Below, piece by piece: positions 7,363 to 15,418 of a stretch of DNA of 32,877 nucleotides (positions are counted from its first letter, which is position 1; each line of letters begins with the position of its first letter). The position numbers were made by a program, and so were the translations under genes. Origin of the DNA: JAZDEY01 sp043808325 [NCBI: Candidatus Eiseniibacteriota bacterium] (GTDB lineage: Bacteria > Arandabacterota > Arandabacteria > Arandabacterales); the NCBI GenBank assembly GCA_043808325.1, contig JAZDEY010000038.1:1-32877 (forward strand), read 5' to 3'. The notes under the pieces were generated by a model. That model saw nothing but the letters and a program-made list of their open reading frames with translations. It searched no databases and was not told where the DNA came from.

Positions 7363-9942
7363 TCAGGGCTTGATCACAAGGGTCGCCGAGTTGGTCAGGT
7401 ATTTCTGGGCGACCGCTCTCACTTCCTCCTTGGTTACGGCATTGATCTTGTCTCTCAGAGTATCCCGGAAATCATAGCCCAACCCCATCGTCTCATACTG
7501 GGCTGCACGATCGGCCTGGGAAGCGGTGGTCTGCGCATAGTAGAGGTCCTCCATTATGTTGCAGATCCGCTTGCCCATCGCAAGCTCCTGGTCGGTCACA
7601 TACTGGTTCTTTATCTTGGCCATCAGGTCGTTGATGATCGCCAACGCGCTGTCCGCAGTCGCAGGGGACGTCGCGGCCATCACGGCGAAATAGCCCCGCT
7701 CCATCAGGGCATTGTTCCAAGCGTGAACAATGTAGACCAGCCTCTGACCCCGGAGAGTCTCGTGGAGCCAGCCGCCCGGATAGCCGATCCCCGAGGTCAC
7801 GGCATCAAGCACCCGCATGGCGTACCAATCGGGGCTGCTGGGATCCATGCCCGGGTAGCCCCTGAAGATCACCGCCTGCTCCTTGTCGGTGGGTTCGGTC
7901 CCGACCTCATTCCCGGCGAAACCTCCCCAAACCTTGAGTGCCGGAAGGCCCGCACCCTCCCGGTTGAACCGGCCGAACGCTTTGGCAACAGCGGTCTCGG
8001 CATAACCCTTCTCTACATCGCCGAAGACCGCAAGCACCATGTTCTTGGGGGTGCAGTATCTGGTGTATAGATTCCGTTCATACGCAGCCGTGAGCCCCTT
8101 GACCGAAGCCTCCTCGCCCAAGGGATCAAGGCCGTAGGGATGGTCCCCATAAAGCAGCTTCCTCATTCTGGCCTCACCATCGGCCTGCCAGTCATCCGCG
8201 CGCTGCATGATCTGGGAGAGCACGGATTCGCGTTCCTTGTCAAACTGAGCCTCGGCAAACGTGGAATTCGCGATCATATCGGCCATGAGCGCGAGGCCGC
8301 GATCGAAGTCCTTGCTCAAGAAGTCCATGCTGCAGTAGAAATAGTCATCCTCACCGGCCAGCGTAAGGTCCGCTCCCATCGCGTCGAGTTCCCTGGCGAC
8401 GTCGTCGGCCGAGCGCGTGCGCGTGCCCCGTCGGAGCATCCTGGCCATCAGGTTGAAAGCCCCATTGTCCTGGGCGGTCTCGAGGCAGCTACCACCCCGG
8501 AAGTAGGCACGGATGTGGACCAGGGGCACGTTCCGGTCTTCCTTGAGCAGCAGCGCGGCGCCGCTGCCCAGCATCACCTTGGAAACCGCAGAGGTAACCT
8601 CAACCCTAGACTTGGCGGCCTCGCGGGCTACCACGGCCCCTGTGGGCTTCAGCACCGCAATCGTCGCAGCATCATCATAGAAGTACTTGTTCACGACCCG
8701 CCGTATGTCTTCCTTGGTGACCGCTTTGATCTTCTCGAGATAGTATTCGCCGTAATTGGGGTTGCCCGTACGGATCAAATCATTCCCGATGGTCCCGGCC
8801 TGGTCTTCGACCGACTGAAATCCGAACGCTCGCTCCGCAGCGATCTGGGTCTTGGCCTTCTCCAGTTCCGCGTTGGTTACGAAGGATCTGCGGAGGCCGT
8901 AGATCACCCCGAGGATGGCATCAATCGCAGCGTCCTTCTTCCCATAATCCAGGGTCGCGTCGACGGTGAAATCCGAGGCATCGTATTCCGCATTGTAAGA
9001 GTATGCACTTATCGAGTAGACCAGACCGAGCCGTTCCTTAACTTCGCGGTAAAGCCGGGAGCTCCGGCCGTCGCCGAGGATGCGGGCCAGCACGTGCAGA
9101 GGATAGGTGTCCTCACTGGTGATCATCACGGTGCGGAAACCTATTTCGAGATAGCTAAGATCGATGTCCATCTCGTCTTCGACATCCTTCCGTCCCATCT
9201 GCTTGGGGTCGCTCGGCATAAAGACCGTGGGCGGCCGCTCGAAGGGATAATCGGCGAAAGCAGCCTCAACCCTCGGGAGCATCTGGTCGGCATCGAAGTC
9301 CCCGGCTACGACCGCGTACATGTTCGCGGGGACATACATGCGCTCGTAATGTTTCGCCACGTCGTCCCGCGTCAGCTTCTCGAAGAGCTCCGGGTACCCT
9401 ATCGTGGGAAAATGTTCGGGGTGCACGACGAACATATTACCGTTGTAGAGCTTGCTGAGCCTCCGCCGAGGTTCATCACGGCCCATCTGGATCTCCCTGA
9501 GGATCACTCCGCGCTCGCGCTCGAACGCAGCCGGCTCGACCGCGCAATTCAGGACCCAGTCGGGAAGCAGGGCGAGCACGCTATCGGCATAGTCCATGGA
9601 GGTCTCGATGAAGTAACAGGCATGGCTGGGTGAAGTATAGGCGTTATGGGCGCCGCCGATCGCAGCCAGGATGCGCTTGTTGTCGTCTTCGGTCCTTACG
9701 CTGGTGGTTCCACCGGAGACAATGTGCTCGATGATGTGGGAGATGCCCGAGCCCAGGTACTCCTGCTCATAATCGCTGCCGGCCCGAATGTAGACCCTCA
9801 TCGTAAAGACCGGCGCGTTGTGGTTTTCAGCCACGACCACCCTGAGCCCGTTGGCCAGAGTCTTCTGGCGCATCTCGAGCGCCTGGACCTGGGTAGCGAT
9901 CAGCAAGACCAAAGCCAAAACCAGACAAGTCAGAACCTTCAT
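7363..9942 (-). CDS. Secreted two-module M16 (insulinase/pitrilysin) metallopeptidase
   Basis: A zinc peptidase of about 859 residues made of two M16 units in one chain. The first carries the inverted zinc motif HIIEH (75-79 counted from the ATG at 9960) and the distal Glu in GVILREIQMGRDEP near 156. The second (from about 480) lacks HxxEH (the place reads FNLMARMLRRGT), as in the inactive partner half of M16 enzymes. The N-terminus is a signal peptide (MKVLTCLVLALVLLIATQVQA). I place the start at 9942 rather than 9960, because AAGGAAGG lies just before the second ATG and nothing comparable precedes the first. It probably acts outside the cytoplasm on short peptides. It is cotranscribed with the DUF2914 gene upstream and the creatininase downstream. 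Confidence 0.9.
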   Translation of the reverse strand: MKVLTCLVLALVLLIATQVQALEMRQKTLANGLRVVVAENHNAPVFTMRVYIRAGSDYEQEYLGSGISHIIEHIVSGGTTSVRTEDDNKRILAAIGGAHNAYTSPSHACYFIETSMDYADSVLALLPDWVLNCAVEPAAFERERGVILREIQMGRDEPRRRLSKLYNGNMFVVHPEHFPTIGYPELFEKLTRDDVAKHYERMYVPANMYAVVAGDFDADQMLPRVEAAFADYPFERPPTVFMPSDPKQMGRKDVEDEMDIDLSYLEIGFRTVMITSEDTYPLHVLARILGDGRSSRLYREVKERLGLVYSISAYSYNAEYDASDFTVDATLDYGKKDAAIDAILGVIYGLRRSFVTNAELEKAKTQIAAERAFGFQSVEDQAGTIGNDLIRTGNPNYGEYYLEKIKAVTKEDIRRVVNKYFYDDAATIAVLKPTGAVVAREAAKSRVEVTSAVSKVMLGSGAALLLKEDRNVPLVHIRAYFRGGSCLETAQDNGAFNLMARMLRRGTRTRSADDVARELDAMGADLTLAGEDDYFYCSMDFLSKDFDRGLALMADMIANSTFAEAQFDKERESVLSQIMQRADDWQADGEARMRKLLYGDHPYGLDPLGEEASVKGLTAAYERNLYTRYCTPKNMVLAVFGDVEKGYAETAVAKAFGRFNREGAGLPALKVWGGFAGNEVGTEPTDKEQAVIFRGYPGMDPSSPDWYAMRVLDAVTSGIGYPGGWLHETLRGQRLVYIVHAWNNALMERGYFAVMAATSPATADSALAIINDLMAKIKNQYVTDQELAMGKRICNIMEDLYYAQTTASQADRAAQYETMGLGYDFRDTLRDKINAVTKEEVRAVAQKYLTNSATLVIKP

Positions 9943-9995
9943 CTCAGCCTTCCTTTCCATCAGGGGTCATATGTCCCGTCAGTGCTCGCCGGTGC

Positions 9996-10424
9996 CTATT
10001 TCATGAAGAACTTCTTGGAAGCTATCACCGTACCATCGGACCCCAATAGATCCACTCGCCAGTCACCCTTCCAACCCTCACGCATCTCCTTGATACTCCA
10101 GGTCCTCCAGGGCAACGATCTCACGGGCAAGATGATCTCCCCCATCTTGGTCTCGCCGCGGAACCACACGTGCCTGACGGTAGTCGCACTCCGGGCGCCC
10201 ACCAGTTTCGTATAGCAGTAGACACCAAAGATGTCCGATGGGAAAGTGTCTGCGACCCCCGCCGGAACCCTATCCCTGACGGCCGCGCACACCACCATCT
10301 CCTCGGTAGCGAGATCGATCTTGCCGAGGCTGGCGCCACCCGCAGGCCGGTCAACTCCGGCCGCCATTGAAGGAGCAAAGAGCCACAAGACGAGAAGGCT
10401 AAGACCCGCAAGCGCGTCTCTCAT
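9996..10424 (-). CDS. Exported DUF2914-domain protein
   Basis: A 142-residue protein. Residues 1-22 form a signal peptide (MRDALAGLSLLVLWLF...MAAG). The rest fits DUF2914: a conserved F...VYC stretch (DIFGVYCYTKLVGA), HVWFRGE, WRTWSIKEM and a closing GDWRVDLLGSDGTVIASKKF. The domain has a predicted beta fold and no known function. Start at ATG 10424 with GGAGG 8 nt upstream; a longer frame to 10454 has no such signal. It is first gene of an operon with the M16 peptidase (53 nt downstream), under a clear promoter divergent from the ABC exporter. An envelope-linked role is inferred from export and context. Confidence 0.75.
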   Translation of the reverse strand: MRDALAGLSLLVLWLFAPSMAAGVDRPAGGASLGKIDLATEEMVVCAAVRDRVPAGVADTFPSDIFGVYCYTKLVGARSATTVRHVWFRGETKMGEIILPVRSLPWRTWSIKEMREGWKGDWRVDLLGSDGTVIASKKFFMK

Positions 10425-10451
10425 CGCCGGCCTCCTTTGGCTCAGACTTGC

Positions 10452-10485
10452 CACGGACTTGGCACAGACGTGGAATCACGGACAT
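10452..10485. repeat. Three short direct repeats, possible operator
   Basis: CACGGACTT (10452-10460), CACAGACGT (10463-10471) and CACGGACAT (10477-10485) are near-copies spaced 11 and 14 nt apart. They lie right at and after the predicted start of the minus-strand DUF2914 transcript, a usual place for repressor binding. No regulator gene is adjacent. Confidence 0.3.
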
Positions 10486-10491
10486 GCAATC

Positions 10492-10520
10492 ACTCTAAGG
10501 GCCCTCGGCCGGAATGTCAA
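10492..10520 (-). promoter_or_regulatory. Promoter of the DUF2914-M16-creatininase operon
   Basis: TTGACA (10520-10515), a 17-nt spacer and TAGAGT (10497-10492) on the minus strand. The leader to the ATG at 10424 is about 60 nt. The -35 box lies 19 bp from that of the divergent ABC promoter, so the two could share regulation. Confidence 0.6.
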
Positions 10521-10539
10521 TCTAAGGAAAACGCTGCAC

Positions 10540-10568
10540 TTGACTCCCGGTGGGGACTGCTCTAGACT
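10540..10568 (+). promoter_or_regulatory. Promoter of the ABC exporter operon
   Basis: TTGACT (10540-10545), a 17-nt spacer and TAGACT (10563-10568). Transcription would start near 10575, about 22 nt before the ATG at 10597, leaving just enough leader for the AAGAAAGGG ribosome site. Confidence 0.55.
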
Positions 10569-10596
10569 CGGCGGAGACCAAGAAAGGGCCCGGAAA

Positions 10597-11355
10597 ATGC
10601 TGAGTATCAAGAACCTCACAAAAAAATACGACAGCTTCGTCGCGGTCGACGGTCTCTCCCTGGAGGTCCGCTCCGGGGAGCTCTTCGGGTTTCTCGGGCC
10701 CAACGGCGCAGGCAAGACCACGACCATCAAGATGGTCTGCGGGCTCTTGCGGCCGACCTCGGGGGCGATAGAGGTGGAAGGATTCGACATCGTCAAGGAG
10801 CCTCTGCGCGCCAAGGCGGTGCTGGGCCTGGTTCCCGACGCACCGGTGCTCTACAAGAAACTGACGGGCAGAGAGTTCGTCAGATTCGCCGGCGAGCTCT
10901 ACCGCGTCGATCCTCGTACCATGGTCAAGCGCATCGACGATCTCGTCCGGCTGCTCGACATGGGAGAGAGCGCCGATAACCTGATAGAAACTTATTCCCA
11001 CGGTATGAAGCAGAAGACCTCGCTGATGGCCGCTCTGGTCCATGACCCCAAGGTCGTGGTGCTTGACGAACCCACGGTCGGGCTGGACCCAAGAAGTGCC
11101 AAGATCGTGAAGGACGTCCTCAAGGCCCTCTGCACGATGGGAAAGACGGTCTTCATGTCGACGCACATCCTGGAAATCGCCGAACGAGTCTGCGACAGAG
11201 TCGGGATCATAAACAAGGGGAGACTGGTGGCCGTGGGGTCGATCGCCGAGATCAAGAACAAGTCCACCGAAGGCGGCGTGAGTCTCGAGGACGTCTTCCT
11301 GGAGCTCACAGGCGGACCCGAGGAAGCAGAAGTGATCAAGTTCCTTTCGTCCTGA
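10597..11355 (+). CDS. ABC transporter ATP-binding protein
   Basis: A 252-residue ABC ATPase. Visible are Walker A GPNGAGKT (34-41), a signature that reads YSHGMKQK rather than LSGGQ-like, Walker B VVVLDEPT, the D-loop GLDP and the switch His in STHI. The ATP-driven subunit of an ABC-2 type exporter, it works with the permease that starts 8 nt after its stop. The start is the ATG at 10597 preceded by AAGAAAGGG; the frame is open back to 10231, but that stretch overlaps the divergent promoters and cannot be coding. Export of a lipid, peptide or polysaccharide is possible; the substrate is unknown. Confidence 0.93.
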   Translation: MLSIKNLTKKYDSFVAVDGLSLEVRSGELFGFLGPNGAGKTTTIKMVCGLLRPTSGAIEVEGFDIVKEPLRAKAVLGLVPDAPVLYKKLTGREFVRFAGELYRVDPRTMVKRIDDLVRLLDMGESADNLIETYSHGMKQKTSLMAALVHDPKVVVLDEPTVGLDPRSAKIVKDVLKALCTMGKTVFMSTHILEIAERVCDRVGIINKGRLVAVGSIAEIKNKSTEGGVSLEDVFLELTGGPEEAEVIKFLSS

Positions 11356-11363
11356 GCGTAGTG

Positions 11364-13013
11364 ATGTCCCTCTGGCGGCTGATAGCCTATAAGCTCAAGA
11401 TCGCGCTCTCCGGCTTTCTGCGTGGGGAAGTCAGGAAGAGGATCGCGCGCATAATCACCGCCGCCGCCATTCTTGCCGCGGTGGTGCTCTTTGCGGTCGG
11501 CGCTTATGAGTTCTTTGCGGTCCTGAAGTCGGTCGGCGGGCTCGGGCCCGCGACGGCTGCAGCGATGGTGACGCTCACCTTCCATGCGATCCTCGTCATT
11601 GCCCTGCTTTTTGACATAGCGACGACGGCCAACATCTTCTTTCTCTCAAGCGACCTCGGCTTCCTGATGGCGGTGCCGCTGCCTACGCTCAGAGTGTTTA
11701 CCTTGAAATACCTCGAGGCGATGGTTTCGGCCTCCTTTGTGGCGCTCTTCATCGCTTTCCCGATAATTATCGGCTACGGACTTGCCTTTGATGCCAGGCC
11801 GATCTTCTACCCGGCCGCAGTTGTGGTCACCGCGATCTTCCTCACCATCCCCGTCTCGATCGGTACAATCTGCGGCATGGTGATATCCAGATATGTATCT
11901 GCGGGAAGGATGCGCGAGATGCTGGCGCTCTTGACTGGGATAATCGGCCTTGGGGTCTGGATCGGATTCCAGATGCTGAAACCATCGATCGCCAGCCCCG
12001 GCCAGACCGAGGCATTGGGCGCTCGGATCGAGGCCCTGGCCACCGGAGGCACCGGCCACGTGCTCAAGGCGCTTCCCAGCCGTTTCCCGGCTGAGATTCT
12101 AACCTCACTCGCGTCGGCGAAATCCTCGCTCGCCCTCAGGCCTTTGCTTTCACTTGTGGCAATAGCCGGCGTGATGCTCGCGGCCTCGATTGTTGTCGCC
12201 GAGCGCATGTATCTGGCCGGATGGACCCGGGCGGTGCCGGCGGCGCGGAAGGCCAAGCGCTCAAAGCCTACGGTGGTATCTCCGGTACTCTGGAGATGGC
12301 TTCCATCCACCGAGCGGTCGATCGTCGCGACCACCATTCGCCTGTTTCTGCGTGACCCGCAGCAGATTACTCCGATCGCGATGATCACCATAATGATGGC
12401 TGTCTTCCCATTCCTAATGGGCAGGTCGGCCCAGGCCGCGGGCCTCAGGCCGATGATGCTCCTTTACTCGATCGCGGCCCTCAGCTTTGTGGGCTCGATG
12501 AATCTGGCGATGAGCGCTGCCGCGATCGACGGCCGAGCGTTCTGGCATCTGATGGTGGCCCCGTCTTCATCCCGCAGGAAGCTCGCGGCCAAACTCCTGG
12601 TACCCATATCCTTCTTCATTCCGCTTGGGGCCGCGATAGCTCTCGGGGTCCGGGCCCTGGGACTAGGCGATTGGCTCTTCGTGGTGAGATCTCTGTGGCT
12701 GGCCGCCTGTCTGGCGACCCTCGGCTCCAGCCTCGGACTCCTCATAGGAATCTCTTACGCCGATTGGGAATGGGACATACCGAAGCGGATGATCCGAACA
12801 TCCGGCAGACTTATTCTCACGGGTGTGCTTGGCATCTTCTTTGCGGGGGCGGCACTTGGCCTTAAGGCATTCTCTCCGATCGGAAAATCGGCCGGGCGAT
12901 GGGACGCGTCCTGGGTCGCGCTCCTGGCGGTTGCCGTCGTGGCGGGGGCCCTGAGCTATATCCTGCTGCTTATCTCATCAAGAAAGATGGACCGCATGGA
13001 GTGGAAGGTGTAG
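11364..13013 (+). CDS. ABC exporter permease, multi-pass membrane protein
   Basis: About 549 residues with many hydrophobic segments, for example ARIITAAAILAAVVLFAVGA near residue 30, FLMAVPLPTLRVF flanking others, and a last one near AVVAGALSYILLLI at the C-terminus. Size and layout fit large ABC-2-type export permeases. GTG (11361) and ATG (11364) are adjacent; neither has a good Shine-Dalgarno sequence, so translation is probably coupled to the ATPase gene ending at 11355. It converges on the TPR gene with only 9 nt between the stops. The pair makes a complete half-size exporter if the permease dimerises. Confidence 0.85.
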   Translation: MSLWRLIAYKLKIALSGFLRGEVRKRIARIITAAAILAAVVLFAVGAYEFFAVLKSVGGLGPATAAAMVTLTFHAILVIALLFDIATTANIFFLSSDLGFLMAVPLPTLRVFTLKYLEAMVSASFVALFIAFPIIIGYGLAFDARPIFYPAAVVVTAIFLTIPVSIGTICGMVISRYVSAGRMREMLALLTGIIGLGVWIGFQMLKPSIASPGQTEALGARIEALATGGTGHVLKALPSRFPAEILTSLASAKSSLALRPLLSLVAIAGVMLAASIVVAERMYLAGWTRAVPAARKAKRSKPTVVSPVLWRWLPSTERSIVATTIRLFLRDPQQITPIAMITIMMAVFPFLMGRSAQAAGLRPMMLLYSIAALSFVGSMNLAMSAAAIDGRAFWHLMVAPSSSRRKLAAKLLVPISFFIPLGAAIALGVRALGLGDWLFVVRSLWLAACLATLGSSLGLLIGISYADWEWDIPKRMIRTSGRLILTGVLGIFFAGAALGLKAFSPIGKSAGRWDASWVALLAVAVVAGALSYILLLISSRKMDRMEWKV

Positions 13014-13039
13014 GGCAAGCGGTCACTCAGTCCTTGCCC
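13013..13039. terminator. Hairpin between convergent genes, possible bidirectional terminator
   Basis: GGGCAAG (13013-13019) pairs with CTTGCCC (13033-13039) across a 13-nt loop that contains the intergenic gap. It spans the stop codons of the ABC permease and of the TPR gene. There is no T-tract on either side, so intrinsic termination is uncertain. Confidence 0.35.
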
Positions 13040-13874
13040 GCGCAAGATTCTTTTCGACCGCATCCTTGAGCCCGGGCTCCGGATTCATCGCGAGAATCTG
13101 CTCCCACTGGTCTATGGCTTCGGACTTCCTACCGGCTAGCATCAATGCGGTGGCAAGATCGTTTCTCGGGACGGGGTTCTGCCGATCCAAGTTCACCGAC
13201 TCCTCGAGCAGACCTATGGCCTTGGGGAAATCGCGCTTGAGCATGGCCGCCCGTCCCGCCATGGACACAAGCTCGGCATTCCGAGGTTTCAGGGTCCTCG
13301 CCGCCGCCAGCGTGCTCAGAGCCTCATCGTAGTTCTTCAGTCCGACATAGGCGGACGCAAGGCTCATGTAGGCTTGTAGCATGCTCGGATCCAATCTCAG
13401 GGCCGCCTTGTAGGCGTCGATGGCGTTGTCGGCCATGTCTGCCTTCAGGAATACGCTGCCGGCGCTCAAGTAGGCCAGAGCATAGGTGGAGTCCAGCTCG
13501 ATCACCCTCTTGAACTGGGCAATCGCGGCCTTGTAGTCACCGGTCTCGGTCATCGCTCTGCCAAGATTATAATGACCCTCGACAAAACCCTCCTTGAGAC
13601 GGACAGCACTTCTGAAGTGCTCGATCGCCCGGACGAAGTCGCCCCGCATGGCAAGTGCGGTTCCGAGCGAGTTTTGAGCTTCATAGTTGTTCGGCTCGGC
13701 TTTGACCGCTCTTTCGAATTGGTCGACCGCCTTGTCGATGTCGCCCTGCCTCAGGAATTCATTGGCGCGTTTTGTATAGTAATCGGCATTCCGGCCGCAT
13801 CCCGCGGCCAGAACCAGAGCCACACAGACAACCAGCACCAGACTGACAACCAGCAATGGCCTTAGTCTCTTCAC
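13023..13874 (-). CDS. TPR-repeat lipoprotein
   Basis: 283 residues. The N-terminus (MKRLRPLL then a long hydrophobic run) ends in a lipobox LAAGC with Cys at about 26, so the protein is predicted to be lipid-anchored outside the inner membrane. The rest is a chain of about seven TPR motifs, with typical A..LG.A....GD..KAI..F..A..L.P spacing (EAQNSLGTALAMRGDFVRAI, EGHYNLGRAMTETGDYKAAI). TPR arrays serve as protein scaffolds; the partner is unknown. The start is GTG at 13874 with GAGAGGTGATT just upstream, inside the end of the small membrane-protein gene; the longer frame to 13913 would overlap that gene. Last gene of the ffh-to-TPR run. Confidence 0.85.
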   Translation of the reverse strand: MKRLRPLLVVSLVLVVCVALVLAAGCGRNADYYTKRANEFLRQGDIDKAVDQFERAVKAEPNNYEAQNSLGTALAMRGDFVRAIEHFRSAVRLKEGFVEGHYNLGRAMTETGDYKAAIAQFKRVIELDSTYALAYLSAGSVFLKADMADNAIDAYKAALRLDPSMLQAYMSLASAYVGLKNYDEALSTLAAARTLKPRNAELVSMAGRAAMLKRDFPKAIGLLEESVNLDRQNPVPRNDLATALMLAGRKSEAIDQWEQILAMNPEPGLKDAVEKNLARARTE

Positions 13875-13887
13875 CGCAATCACCTCT

Positions 13888-14043
13888 CTACGCCGGTTTC
13901 CCGGTGCCCGCATCGGTCTGCTCTTTGTCTACGGCTTCCCTGTCCCTCCGAATCCTGCCAACCACCAGGGCCAGCGCGATCAGGAGAATCACAAGACCGT
14001 TGGCTGCGAGGACACCTATGATCAGCCACCAGTACCATGCCAT
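13888..14043 (-). CDS. Small single-pass membrane protein (51 aa)
   Basis: An ORF too short for most gene callers. ATG at 14043 and TAG at 13888. The protein starts MAWYWWLIIG, has one transmembrane helix of about 25 residues, then a charged tail (GRIRRDREAVDKEQTDAGTG). It fills the 173-nt gap between yraN and the TPR gene, starts 4 nt after the yraN stop, and its end holds the TPR gene's Shine-Dalgarno sequence. Position, frame length and membrane pattern support a real gene. Function unknown; it could anchor or help the TPR lipoprotein. Confidence 0.7.
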   Translation of the reverse strand: MAWYWWLIIGVLAANGLVILLIALALVVGRIRRDREAVDKEQTDAGTGKPA

Positions 14044-14047
14044 ATAA

Positions 14048-14410
14048 TCAAACCCCAAATGCGTTTTCTATGTGCTCAAAGACCGGCCCTCGGTCCGACC
14101 CCATCTCCACGGTGACAACATCGAAGCGGCAGGGTCTGTCCCGCAGACGCTTGCGCTCGAGATAGAGGTCGGCCAGACGGGCGAGGTGCTGTTGCTTGCG
14201 AGTCCCCACCGCCTCCGCCGGAAGGCCGAACCTGCGCGAACGCCGGCCCTTGACCTCAACGAATACGATCGTGTCTCCGTGCGCGGCGACTATATCGACT
14301 TCCTTTCTCATCAGATAGACATTGCGTTCGAGGATTCTATACCCTTTGCCCGCCAAATAGCAACAAGCAAGGTCCTCGAAGGCATCCCCCTCAGCTCTTC
14401 TGTTGGGCAC
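14048..14410 (-). CDS. yraN: YraN family protein (UPF0102), nuclease-like fold
   Basis: 120 residues, near the family's usual length. The restriction-enzyme-like core is visible: E12 in AFEDLA, D39 in KEVDIVA, then FVEVKGR with E52 and K54, the D-ExK arrangement of PD-(D/E)XK folds. The family's role is unproven; it is often linked to recombination genes. The start is GTG 14410 (reads MPNRRAEGDAFED), chosen because GGGAGG precedes it and it resembles the family N-terminus. It overlaps the rnhB 3' end by 20 nt. Confidence 0.88.
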   Translation of the reverse strand: MPNRRAEGDAFEDLACCYLAGKGYRILERNVYLMRKEVDIVAAHGDTIVFVEVKGRRSRRFGLPAEAVGTRKQQHLARLADLYLERKRLRDRPCRFDVVTVEMGSDRGPVFEHIENAFGV

Positions 14411-14978
14411 CCGCCCCTCCCGCAACTGCCGCGACCGGCTCAAATGAGTGCCTGTGAATTCCCGTAGGTCCATATCGCCTCAGGGCCTCGAGATGGTCCC
14501 TGGTACCGTAGCCCTTGTTGCGCTTGAACGAGTAGTCGGGATAAAGCAAATCCATATCCAGCATTATTCTGTCCCGGGTGACCTTCGCGACAATCGATGC
14601 CGCAGCAACCGAGACACATCTGGCGTCACCCTTGATGATCCCGATCGTCGGCATAGGAAGCGCGGGCAGAATCCTCCCATCCACGATTACGCAGTCAGGC
14701 TCGAGACCAAGGGATAACACGGCCTCCGTCATCGCCTGAAGTGTGGCATTGACTATGTTGGCGCGGTCTATCACTTCGGGAGGAACGATTCCGACTCCGA
14801 TTGCGATTGCAGTTGCTTCGATCTCTCCAAAAAGGCGTGTTCGCGCCGCCGGAGTGAGCTTCTTTGAGTCGTTGATTCCCGCAGGGACTCGGCGCCAATC
14901 AAGTATGACCGCTCCTGCTACGACCGGTCCAGCCAGAGGGCCCCGGCCAGCCTCGTCAACACCCGCCACCAGCCGCAT
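14391..14978 (-). CDS. rnhB: Ribonuclease HII
   Basis: Cleaves the RNA strand of RNA-DNA hybrids and removes single ribonucleotides from DNA. The catalytic set D8, E9 (VAGVDEAGRGPLAGPVV), D100 (VIVDG) and D118 (KGDARC) has the same spacing as E. coli RNase HII. The start is uncertain. ATG 14978 gives a 195-residue protein. The frame stays open to a GTG at 15104 that overlaps rplS by 65 nt, and its upstream residues (RLPDDFLDVENRL) look like the N-terminus of longer family members, so a weak start near 15026 or the GTG at 15104 is possible. It lies between rplS and yraN, the common order. Confidence 0.92.
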   Translation of the reverse strand: MRLVAGVDEAGRGPLAGPVVAGAVILDWRRVPAGINDSKKLTPAARTRLFGEIEATAIAIGVGIVPPEVIDRANIVNATLQAMTEAVLSLGLEPDCVIVDGRILPALPMPTIGIIKGDARCVSVAAASIVAKVTRDRIMLDMDLLYPDYSFKRNKGYGTRDHLEALRRYGPTGIHRHSFEPVAAVAGGAGAQQKS

Positions 14979-15039
14979 ACCGCAGCCGATGAGCCTATTC
15001 TCGACATCCAGGAAGTCGTCGGGCAGGCGCTCGAGACGC

Positions 15040-15381
15040 CTATTCCTTGGCCTGAACCTGCGCGTCCTTGCCTTTCTTCTTTCTGAGATAGAAGAGCTTC
15101 GCACGCCTGGTCTTACCCCTCTTCACAACTTCGATCTTCTTGAGCGAGGGCGAATGATAGGGGAAGATCCGCTCCACCCCTATGCCGCTGCTCATCTTCC
15201 TTACCGTGAACGTCTTGCCGGTTCCCTTGCCCCTGACCTGGAGCACGATTCCCTCGAAGACCTGGACCCTTTCCTTCTGGGCCTCGACCACCCTTATGTG
15301 CACCTTTATCGTCGCCCCAGGCCCGAACTCAGGGAACTTGTTCTTCTCACAGCCTTTTTCAAGAACGTCTAAGAGATCCAT
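15040..15381 (-). CDS. rplS: 50S ribosomal protein L19
   Basis: 113 residues, normal for bL19, which sits at the 30S-50S interface. Recognised by the FGPGATIKVHIRVVEAQKERVQVFEG core, here seen as FPEFGPGATIKVHIRVVE and ERVQVFEGIVLQVRGKG, then the basic KRGKTRRAKLFYLRKKKGKD tail. ATG 15381 is preceded by GAGGAGAGGAG. It follows trmD after 37 nt in the classic rpsP-rimM-trmD-rplS order. Confidence 0.97.
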   Translation of the reverse strand: MDLLDVLEKGCEKNKFPEFGPGATIKVHIRVVEAQKERVQVFEGIVLQVRGKGTGKTFTVRKMSSGIGVERIFPYHSPSLKKIEVVKRGKTRRAKLFYLRKKKGKDAQVQAKE

Positions 15382-15418
15382 GTGCTCCTCTCCTCCATCT
15401 GTCGTGTGGGCTTAACTT

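Noticed and set aside
6880-8070. Plus-strand open frame of 396 codons across the creatininase and M16 genes
   Set aside because: Spans two well-supported minus-strand genes and shows no domain; a shadow of codon bias.
8140-9633. Long plus-strand open frame (497 codons) opposite the M16 gene
   Set aside because: It is antisense to a clear M16 peptidase. Its protein has no family pattern; long antisense frames are common in GC-rich DNA.
10231-10596. N-terminal extension of the ABC ATPase back to 10231
   Set aside because: The extension crosses two divergent promoters and the DUF2914 gene; the ATPase starts normally at MLSIKNLTKKY.
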